Shown here: positions 19,791-27,603 of the stretch, one piece after another | Numbering within the stretch: position 1 is the stretch's first letter | How the letters are laid out: the number at the start of each line of letters is the position of its first letter | Assembly (NCBI GenBank): GCA_009731375.1 | Contig: BJOX01000246.1 | Coordinates: 525,343-559,720, forward strand | DNA length: 34,378 bases | Reading direction: 5' to 3' | Origin: Paulinella micropora | Lineage: Eukaryota; Cercozoa; Imbricatea; Euglyphida | Translations under genes and position numbers: made by a program | Notes under the pieces: model-generated | What the model saw: only the letters and a program-made list of their open reading frames with translations | Database searches by the model: none | What the model was told of the DNA's origin: nothing

Positions 19791-20037
19791 ACAGTGGACA
19801 TCACCCTTCGAATTATCAGGTAAAAACTTATTTATAGATTCAAGTCGTTTGGCCGGACACGTCTGAAATGACAGTGCCAATTTGATGCTGGTCTTTCAAG
19901 TTGGCGGCTTTTTTGAAAGTTGTCTTTGCGTCACTGAGATAATATAACGAGACATCATTCTCTTTTTGAGGACTGTGTTTGATTATATTACCGACGGAGG
20001 CTTACTCTTCCATTGAGCTATCGTTGGGGATAGTACA
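19791..20037 (+). repeat. Decayed LTR of the relic copy
   Basis: It aligns with the reverse complement of the 247-bp LTRs: GGACATCACCC near the start (LTR: GGCATCACCCC), then GATAATATAACGAGACATC, CATTCTCTTTT, TATTACCGAC, and CATTGAGCTATC...GGGGATAGTACA at the end (LTR: ATTGAGCTATC...GGGGATTGTAACA). It is much more diverged than the two LTRs of the intact element are from each other. Confidence 0.8.
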
Positions 20038-20731
20038 ATCTTTTGTGTGACGTCGGCAGTTAGCGGACTGGCGGGAATTGTTTTATTATTGCTAAATTCT
20101 TCAAGGTCGGAAGTCGCAAGCCGCGCCGGTAGGAGGGGGACGCACCGAGTGCCGGTTGAAGACGGGAAGAAATTGCGAAGGTTTTGTCTATGGAAAAATA
20201 CTAAATATTAATAACGTGACTTAAAACTGGAATTGACAGATCCAGAGTCTTTTGGTTAACTTCCCAGTGTCGGACCTCGGAAATATTTTGGGGTCAAGTG
20301 ACAGCAGTGTGTGTATTCAAGTGAATGCCGGTTGGTTATTTCCTCGCAGGGATTAGTCAAGACTTACAATAATATCTTATTAATCAGAATATTATATAAA
20401 ACTGCCGCACTTTTTCACTGCGCCAAGTATTTTCATCACTTGAGCGTTTGGGCTCAGATTCGGATGCTGACTTTCCGTGCAATATGTGAGCACATATGTT
20501 TTTATAACATCAAAAAAAAATTAAGTGCGTGGCCGGTTGAAAAATAATAAAACCGTGATATACTGTTAAATTCTTCAGATCACCCTGATTCAGAATCTGC
20601 AATCGATTTTAAATTATGTTTAGCAGTTTTGACAAACGAAGCATTTGAAGTTGTAAAAAAGTCACCATTTGTTGTGGAAATTTTTTCGGAAACTTTGTCA
20701 AAAAGACAGGTCGGGCCGAGATTTTTTTGCT
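20038..20731. other. Flank between relic LTR and intact element, no gene
   Basis: AT-rich and without a recognisable ORF; it forms the left insertion flank of the intact element. Confidence 0.5.
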
Positions 20732-20735
20732 GATT

Positions 20736-20982
20736 TGTTACAATCCCCGAAGATAGCTCAATAAAAAGTCGGTAATACAACCAGACACAAATCCCCAAAA
20801 GAGAATGATGTCTCGTTATATTAGCTCAGTGAAGCCGAAAAGAAAACGGCAACAGACCAAGGTTAAAATGGCATAAGGTTAAATCCTGCCAAACGATATT
20901 GAAAATAATGGGAAAAAACTAGGTGCACCTGACACCAGAAAAAGGGTACTTTTTACCGGCTATCCGGGGGGTGATGCCTACA
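20736..20982 (-). repeat. 3-prime LTR of the Ty3/gypsy element
   Basis: 247 bp, TGTTACAATCCCC to GATGCCTACA on the plus strand; direct repeat of 30873-31119. TG...CA ends are standard for integrase-processed LTRs. Confidence 0.95.
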
Positions 20983-21000
20983 GTACACCTTCCCGTTTTT
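20983..21000 (-). other. Polypurine-tract-like sequence
   Basis: On the minus strand AAAAACGGGAAGGTGTAC lies directly before the 3-prime LTR, the expected place for the plus-strand primer. It is purine-rich but interrupted, so the exact tract is uncertain. Confidence 0.4.
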
Positions 21001-21383
21001 ATGACGGAAATATGCAATATTTTCGTCATATAATTGCTGATTTCTTTTCTGCACAAACGCTACGGGGTGTCGCAACTAAGTGCATTAACCCACGGATAGA
21101 CGGTGCAGTGGATATATAAAACGCATACGCCAGACACGAGTCAACTATAAATCTCCAGCCTCGTTTTTGTAAATAAAAACTCCTCCTTCCACACTTGTTG
21201 TCCCCCCCGTAACTTAATTCTGAGGCAGTATGTCAAGAACAAATAGTATTACTATTGCAATAAAAGCAGCGTTATAATTTTTCTCCTTCTCCAAAAACAC
21301 TTCCGATCAGTAAATACATTGTCTTTTAATAACATACCCTTGTATTCAATCGGTTACCTTAATATAGTACTAGGGGGCCAGAC

Positions 21384-21686
21384 CTAATAACTATATCCAA
21401 AGCCGGGGTGAGTGAGCCCGACCATGCGATATGCCGACACAAGTAGAGACGGACCGTGCTGGTATGACGATATTAAGTATATCCAAAGAAAAAAATTTAA
21501 TATGTCTACTATGAGAACATTTTTTGAGAACATCACCCTGGATACTTGAAGCAGGGTCGTACCAGGAACACCATCGCTAAACTCACAAGCGATCCCCTTA
21601 TACGGTGTCGTATCCATTTGCCGATTGACCCTCGCACTCATATGTTGCGATAAAAATGCCAAGTAACAACAATGGTATAAAAACAT
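21384..21686 (-). CDS. Possible small accessory ORF between pol and 3-prime LTR
   Basis: 100 residues in the position where some elements carry env-like or accessory ORFs. One hydrophobic stretch (VLIVDILNFFLWIYLISS) could be a membrane segment. No fusion peptide, furin site or recognisable family. The 795-base region is otherwise empty; this may be chance. Confidence 0.2.
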   Translation of the reverse strand: MFLYHCCYLAFLSQHMSARVNRQMDTTPYKGIACEFSDGVPGTTLLQVSRVMFSKNVLIVDILNFFLWIYLISSYQHGPSLLVSAYRMVGLTHPGFGYSY

Positions 21687-21777
21687 TTTAATAAGACATG
21701 ATCTGACATGGGCACTATGAGATTAATCCACATGCAGCTTTCAATGTCCGACGCGTGATAAAAGAAAAAAATGTCAC

Positions 21778-24700
21778 TTACTGCCTTCGTCGCCTTGCGC
21801 GAACCCCTTTGCCAGGTGGCGGGCCGCCAACAAAAGTCAAGTCAAACTTCGACTCCTCCAGAATGTCCCATATTTTGTTAGGGATGGCGCCCAAAGATAA
21901 GTCAAAAGGAATGTCAAGCACTCCTCTAGGCAGTGACTGAATAGTCCACGCAGTGTGGTCTTTGTCTCGAAGGGTAATAGTATCATCCCATGTCTCGAGA
22001 TTTTTCGCGTCTTTGTACACCGGTAAATATTGTCTAGCTTTTGGATCCTCAACAGGGTCCATGCTTCTCCAAAAATGGAGTACCGGTTGTATCGTTTTTG
22101 CTGCTAAGGATCTCTTCGATGTCCGTGCTGCCCGTGTAGTCTGCGGGACCGCCACAGCTCGCATGAGATAAAGATCTGAGAGAGTGTCATCGGCAACATG
22201 AGATTCTGCCGGTCTCAACAGATAAAAAGCGTCTCGGACCCACTTGATGGCCGCAATCGCCTCTCCTTCCTTCCATCGCACATGTCGAATGTCCACATTA
22301 CCCGCGTTCGGGTTAGTGTCCTTCTCCCCTCCTCCTCCATGGACATCCGTCGCTCGCGTCGACCTTGCCACCTTCCTCGGTTGGTCGAAGATGAGATCGT
22401 TTTGCGCTCTCCTCCTCTGCGCCTCCGTGAACTTCTCCTTCGTACCGCCGCGGACTATGGGGGCTTTAGACTGAGTCCCCGCCGCGCTTTTGCGGTTTGA
22501 GTCTTCCTTACTCTCCTTCTCGGTCTCCTCCTTCTCCGTGACCGGTGCCCGATAGGCATTCTCCTCCTCTAAGGTATCCTCCTTCTGTATAGGCGGTACC
22601 TCTTTGAAGTCCTCCTTCATCCGTTTCAACGCCTCCTCAACGGATTCATCCTCAAGTAAGAAGGGGTCATATTTGATCAGCCTTCGAACATTCACAATCT
22701 GCACCTTCCCTCTACCCCTGATCTTATAATTCAGAGGTCCCATCTGTTCCATGATCTGGTATGGTCCTTTCCAGTGGGTAAACAGCTTAGAGCTAACCCC
22801 CTTAGGGACTTGAGGATGGTACAAGAGTACAATATCCCCAACCTGGAAACGGACTTGATCTAAGTGCGCTTGTCGCACTCCTTGTGCGTCAGTCTTTCTG
22901 CGCTCCGCCTCCCTGTGCGCCGCAACTATTTGTTCCGCCTCCATCTTCGCTCTTAGTCTCATCCCGAACAACTCATCCTCATCTGCCCAAGTGTCTTTTG
23001 GATGCAGAAGTGAGGTTGGGATATTAGGCTCTCGGCCGTAAACCAATTGATATGGCGAGACTGAGCTCCTGGCTCCTCCTAATGCCGATGAGGGTAGACA
23101 GTTCATTGCAAAGGCAAATGAAGGTGCTGCCTCCACCCAGGCTCTCTGATTCTCCTTCTTCATACAGTACATCTTAAGCGAGGCTTTGAGAGGTCTATGT
23201 ACCCGCTCGATCTTGCCATTCGCTCTCGGGTTATAGGCAGTAACATATTGCCATTTCATCCCGTAGTACTTAGATAGTCTGTCGATGACTTCATTATTAA
23301 AGTCAGAACCTCGATCAGAACATATCTTTCTAGGCACTCCGATCTGCGAGACGATCCTATCGATCAGAGCCTCCGCAGTTGTCTTGCCTGTAGCGTCCTT
23401 AACAGGAACAACCCAGACATAATTGGTGGCTCGATCTATTGCGGTAAGAAGGTATCTGTACCCTTCTGCCGATTCGGGGAAAGGTCCCACATGATCGATG
23501 TGTAAAAATTCAAACATCCCGGCGTGTAACGGGAATGTACCGATCAGGCCAAAGTTCGCCTTCAGCGGTGTCTTTGTGGTTTTGCATGGGATGCATGCGT
23601 CCACTTCCCTGTCTATCTCCTCCTTCATCCCTTTCCACCAAAATCGCCTCGCTATGAACCAATGAGTTCTTTGTCGACCCGGATGTGCCAGTAAGGGGCA
23701 GTTATGGGCTGCGACATATATAAAGCGCCTCAACTTCTCTGGTACCCAGAGAGTCCATTTGTCAGGCTGTGATGCAAATTTGCCATGCTGGCCCTTGTAC
23801 CACAATAGCCCATCTCTCCACGCCATCTCCTTCATCTGATCTTTGATCTGTGGAGTCTTTTTAAGCTCATTAGGGTTCTTGTATAACGTTATGAGCTCCT
23901 TGAACTCCGGATCCGTCGCCTGTTGCTGCCTCCACGCGGTAGGCGAGGCGATATGAATAGTACCGTCCTCCAACCTTACTCCTACCCTTTCCGGGTCTTC
24001 ATCAAGCTCGCTTCGATTTTCCTGTGGAGGTTCAGTACAGACCTCAGTCGTCTCCTCCTCTTCTTTTATATTCGCCTTCGCGTTCTCGTATGCCTCATAA
24101 GACCACTCAGCGTCTTCGAGAACATGCGCCTCACAGCATATGCCATGCTCCGGGCCTTGAGGACTATATCGTAGACCCGTGCGGTCATAACGAACGCCTC
24201 TTGCCATCTGCATCGCCTCTATGTGGCTCACCTCGTATACCTTGTCCGTGGACAGGTCCATCATCTCCACTGATGATACGAGAGCCGACACCTCCGACTG
24301 AAACTCTAGCCTGGAAAGGCTATCAGCGACTACGTTTCGCTTTCCCGGTAAGTAGACCATCGTGAAATTGAAACATGACAAGAAAGCTTGCCACCGCGCC
24401 AAACGGCCGGTTTGTTCATGATTCATCAACCAAAGAAGGTTGTGATGATCGGTCCTAACCGTGAATAGAGGTCCTCCCCACAAGTATTCTCTGAGCCTCT
24501 TGAGAGCCCATACTACTGCCAACGCCTCCCTCTGTCGCGTGCAGTAATTTCGCTCCGCCGCACACAGCTTTCTACTAATAAACATGATCGGGCGCAACTT
24601 TTTCTCCTCATCTTCCTGTTGCAGCACCGCGCCAATCGCAAACTTAGATGCATCCGTGTCGACTACGAACGGTTTCGTAAAGTCGGGCATCATAAGTACT

Positions 24701-27525
24701 AATCCGCCGTCCTTGGGATCTTTATAAATGATATCTTTGAGCGTATTAAACGCCTGCAAAGCCTCCTCATCCCACTTCTCAAAGTCTCCAAAATCAATCA
24801 TCTTCTCCAGCTTAGCCCGAGTTGCACCCCAATCGGGTATGAACTGGCTGTAGTACTGTGCCATCGCAAGAAAAGAGTGTAACTCTGTGCGATTCTTTGG
24901 CAACTGTCTACTCATGATCTCCTCCCTCTTCTCGCGCGATATCGAGACCCTATTATGAGAAATCTCGTAACCCAAATACGTCACACTTGTCCTGGCAAGC
25001 TGACATTTCTTTAGGTTGCATTTCAGGCCAAATGCTCCGATGCGCCTGAAGACATCTGACAAGTGATCGATATGCTCTTCCATTGTGTTAGAGTATACGA
25101 TGATGTCATCGATGTAACAAAATGCATATTCTCCCGCCTTCTGTCCTCTCCTTCTCATAAAACCATCCTCCGACTGGTCGTCATATTGACCGCTCAACAT
25201 CTTCTGCATCGCCTTCTGAAAGAGCCCCGGGGCCTGTTTGAGTCCCATTGGAAGCACCTTCCACTGGTATATTTCCATACCCACAACGAATGCAGTCAGC
25301 CATCTGGATTTCTCGTCCAGTGGTATCTGCCAGAAGCCGTTCTTAAGGTCAATGACCGAATAGAATTTAGCATTCCGCAGCACCCTTCTGCCTTCTTCTA
25401 AGGTCGGCAGAGGATTTCTCTCTTCCTCTAGCACCTTATTCACACGGGCATAATTGATCGTCAAGCGCCATTCTCCTCCTGGCTTAGGGACGATTTTCGG
25501 TTGAGAGACAATTGGAGATGTAGATCTCTCAATAAAGTCCTCATCGAGCAACTGTCTCACATTCTCCTCCGCTATTTTTGCCTCATGTATGCTCAAATTT
25601 GCCCTCCGTGGTGCCGGAGATGGCTCCGCACCCGGTATCTTGTAAATGACAGCAGTGAAGTCATCCGACTTTACACCACCTGCCCGAGGAGGGTCGAAAA
25701 TTTCTCTGTACGCCTCCATCTTAGCTTTGAGAAACGCCTTCTCTCTCTCCGAACCCACTCCTTCTTCTAAAATTTTCCGCGCCGCCGCTTGGAAATCTTC
25801 CTCCGACATCTTCTTATGCTCCTTGAGGGGCGCTAAGTCCTCCTCCAAACTCAAATCTTCCTCGGACAAATCGTCTAGTCCCGTTCTTTCATACGTGACT
25901 GTGTCCGGCTCATCATCATGACCCAGCCCGACAAGCATATCAATAAGGTTCGCGTATTGTATCGGAGCCTTACGGGTGTAGAAACCATCAAAGCATGTGA
26001 AAGCTTGAGGTATCAATTTCAACTTGTCCTGGGCTCTGAGCTTTTGCTTGTATGCACTGCTCTGCTCCCGAGACCCGAGTCGACAAGCCACCACTAACTG
26101 TTGCTTGCGAGAAGGAACAGGTATAGGATGATCAATAAGCCGGTCCCTTATCTCCTGTGCCCAGATCGCCTTCTCATTGTATGGCAGAATGACAGTATAC
26201 GGCTTGTTACTCTCAAATAGAGTCCGTAGACACTTTTTCACTTCAGTTAATGAGCGCGGCCAGGTAGGCACATCGCCCCAAAAGTTCGTGATAAAAGTTT
26301 TAATGTCATCCGCTGGAGTATCGGGGATACGCCCCTTCCTCCTTGGCACAAACGCCTCTCTCTTCTCATCTGACACCTTCGCATGGTAACAGTAGCCATT
26401 AGTAATATGGACATCTGCCCCGCCACCTTCTGCGAATCTGGCCAACGACGGGCACTGTTTCGCAACACATATTATCTCCTCATTACGCGCTACGACTAAG
26501 TCATCAATAGACTTTCTGTCCCATGCGGGAATCGTAACCGTATACGCCTGCATCTCCGTCTCCCAATTGTCGGTCCAGGTCAGTTCCTCCGGCACTGTGA
26601 CATAGGGGTGTACATAGGCTTCAGTTGCCTCATGTACGAAGGCCAACTTTTTCCTCTCCGTTGCTAGACTCAGCTCAAAAGCCTCGTATGAGTCAGTAGC
26701 AGTCATCGGATTAATATCCTCCTCCTCTCCATTCTTCACTCCATAAATCACCCGCCGTGCGGCGCAATCGATCACAGCCCCCATCGTAGCCAATTGGTCA
26801 TACGACAGCAGGATTGAACCGTGGTAATCGGGGACAACATAGAGGTCCGCACGATATACTCGACCGGATTTCAATTTGAAAATTAATGTGACGATGCCCG
26901 TAATTTCCGTACGGCTGCCTACCCCTTTTAGGGTCCCCTTTGTTTTTCTAATGTTTTTGTCCACCCATGTCCGGTGACTATTCAAAAACTTCTGGCCGAC
27001 AATATTAATATTCGCCATCGTATCATTACCAACTTTTAATGTGGTTTGTAAAGTTTCACAAAAGAGGTCAGTGTAGCATAGCGCGTCTGGTCTATGTAAA
27101 CTAGCCGCTAGCACATGAATTTTTCGTTCTAGGGTTTTGAGTCTAAGCTCAAGTTCCTTGTCCTCTTCTCGTTCTCCCCCCTTTTCCGCCAACTTAACTT
27201 CTTGAGTCTCCGGGGCTTCCGGTATCTCGAGTGTCTTTTGGACAGAGTCTGGTACACCGAGTGTACTCGTGTCTATAGCAGAGACTATTGAGTCCTTTGG
27301 CGGGGGTACGGTCCGCTGCTTCTTCGTAGGAGGAGACCTAGCCTTTGGTTTCGGCTTCCTCTCCTCCATCGCCTTCTTCGCCTTCCTATTCGCATCATTT
27401 ATCATATTAGCTCTCGAAGGATGAACTAGCAAGTGCTTACCTTGAGGCTTGTGAGGCTGTGTGCCTTCACCTTCACGTCTGGGAGGAACGGAACCGTTCG
27501 TATCCTGTTCATCAACAGTAGGCAT
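21778..27525 (-). CDS. pol: Pol polyprotein: protease, RT, RNase H, integrase, C-terminal extension
   Basis: 1915 residues from ATG 27525; the same frame is open 25 codons upstream, back to the gag UGA. Aspartic protease about 150-270: candidate DTMAN at 168, with LLSYDQLATMGAVID later. Reverse transcriptase about 650-850, catalytic YIDD at 804-807. RNase H about 950-1080, DTDAS at 956 and TDHHN near 1029. Integrase: zinc module from His1274 to Cys1311/Cys1314, catalytic Asp1344, Asp1404 and Glu1440 (DX35E), GPY/F module at about 1587. A long charged linker then leads to a conserved C-terminal part (about 1763-1915) ending in a basic tail (RARRRRQ). It copies the element RNA into DNA and inserts it. 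The ATG may be unused if pol is made by readthrough. Confidence 0.95.
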   Translation of the reverse strand: MPTVDEQDTNGSVPPRREGEGTQPHKPQGKHLLVHPSRANMINDANRKAKKAMEERKPKPKARSPPTKKQRTVPPPKDSIVSAIDTSTLGVPDSVQKTLEIPEAPETQEVKLAEKGGEREEDKELELRLKTLERKIHVLAASLHRPDALCYTDLFCETLQTTLKVGNDTMANINIVGQKFLNSHRTWVDKNIRKTKGTLKGVGSRTEITGIVTLIFKLKSGRVYRADLYVVPDYHGSILLSYDQLATMGAVIDCAARRVIYGVKNGEEEDINPMTATDSYEAFELSLATERKKLAFVHEATEAYVHPYVTVPEELTWTDNWETEMQAYTVTIPAWDRKSIDDLVVARNEEIICVAKQCPSLARFAEGGGADVHITNGYCYHAKVSDEKREAFVPRRKGRIPDTPADDIKTFITNFWGDVPTWPRSLTEVKKCLRTLFESNKPYTVILPYNEKAIWAQEIRDRLIDHPIPVPSRKQQLVVACRLGSREQSSAYKQKLRAQDKLKLIPQAFTCFDGFYTRKAPIQYANLIDMLVGLGHDDEPDTVTYERTGLDDLSEEDLSLEEDLAPLKEHKKMSEEDFQAAARKILEEGVGSEREKAFLKAKMEAYREIFDPPRAGGVKSDDFTAVIYKIPGAEPSPAPRRANLSIHEAKIAEENVRQLLDEDFIERSTSPIVSQPKIVPKPGGEWRLTINYARVNKVLEEERNPLPTLEEGRRVLRNAKFYSVIDLKNGFWQIPLDEKSRWLTAFVVGMEIYQWKVLPMGLKQAPGLFQKAMQKMLSGQYDDQSEDGFMRRRGQKAGEYAFCYIDDIIVYSNTMEEHIDHLSDVFRRIGAFGLKCNLKKCQLARTSVTYLGYEISHNRVSISREKREEIMSRQLPKNRTELHSFLAMAQYYSQFIPDWGATRAKLEKMIDFGDFEKWDEEALQAFNTLKDIIYKDPKDGGLVLMMPDFTKPFVVDTDASKFAIGAVLQQEDEEKKLRPIMFISRKLCAAERNYCTRQREALAVVWALKRLREYLWGGPLFTVRTDHHNLLWLMNHEQTGRLARWQAFLSCFNFTMVYLPGKRNVVADSLSRLEFQSEVSALVSSVEMMDLSTDKVYEVSHIEAMQMARGVRYDRTGLRYSPQGPEHGICCEAHVLEDAEWSYEAYENAKANIKEEEETTEVCTEPPQENRSELDEDPERVGVRLEDGTIHIASPTAWRQQQATDPEFKELITLYKNPNELKKTPQIKDQMKEMAWRDGLLWYKGQHGKFASQPDKWTLWVPEKLRRFIYVAAHNCPLLAHPGRQRTHWFIARRFWWKGMKEEIDREVDACIPCKTTKTPLKANFGLIGTFPLHAGMFEFLHIDHVGPFPESAEGYRYLLTAIDRATNYVWVVPVKDATGKTTAEALIDRIVSQIGVPRKICSDRGSDFNNEVIDRLSKYYGMKWQYVTAYNPRANGKIERVHRPLKASLKMYCMKKENQRAWVEAAPSFAFAMNCLPSSALGGARSSVSPYQLVYGREPNIPTSLLHPKDTWADEDELFGMRLRAKMEAEQIVAAHREAERRKTDAQGVRQAHLDQVRFQVGDIVLLYHPQVPKGVSSKLFTHWKGPYQIMEQMGPLNYKIRGRGKVQIVNVRRLIKYDPFLLEDESVEEALKRMKEDFKEVPPIQKEDTLEEENAYRAPVTEKEETEKESKEDSNRKSAAGTQSKAPIVRGGTKEKFTEAQRRRAQNDLIFDQPRKVARSTRATDVHGGGGEKDTNPNAGNVDIRHVRWKEGEAIAAIKWVRDAFYLLRPAESHVADDTLSDLYLMRAVAVPQTTRAARTSKRSLAAKTIQPVLHFWRSMDPVEDPKARQYLPVYKDAKNLETWDDTITLRDKDHTAWTIQSLPRGVLDIPFDLSLGAIPNKIWDILEESKFDLTFVGGPPPGKGVRARRRRQ

Positions 27526-27540
27526 AACTGTGACTGTCGG

Positions 27541-27603
27541 ATTAAAAAGAACAGTTTTTATCTCCTTCTCTCTCTTCTTTTCCTCTCTCTTCTCCTCCCG
27601 TCA
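27541..27603 (-). promoter_or_regulatory. In-frame UGA-CGG stop between gag and pol
   Basis: The gag frame ends GTA GAC TGA and the next codon is CGG. The pol frame is the same frame: 25 sense codons (REEKREEKKREKE...) connect the UGA to the pol ATG with no other stop. UGA followed by CGG is a known leaky context used for readthrough in several RNA viruses (the UGA-CGG/CUA class). The downstream bases are purine-rich, with no clear hairpin close by. The single-stop arrangement is seen directly; readthrough is inferred. Confidence 0.7.

Noticed and set aside
23923-26389. Plus-strand ORFs opposite pol
   Set aside because: Shadows of the 1915-codon pol frame; none shows independent motifs.
27601-27603. 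Reassigned UGA codon in the host
   Set aside because: The block C reading also ends at a UGA, and no in-frame UGA is needed inside any recognised domain, so readthrough is the simpler idea.
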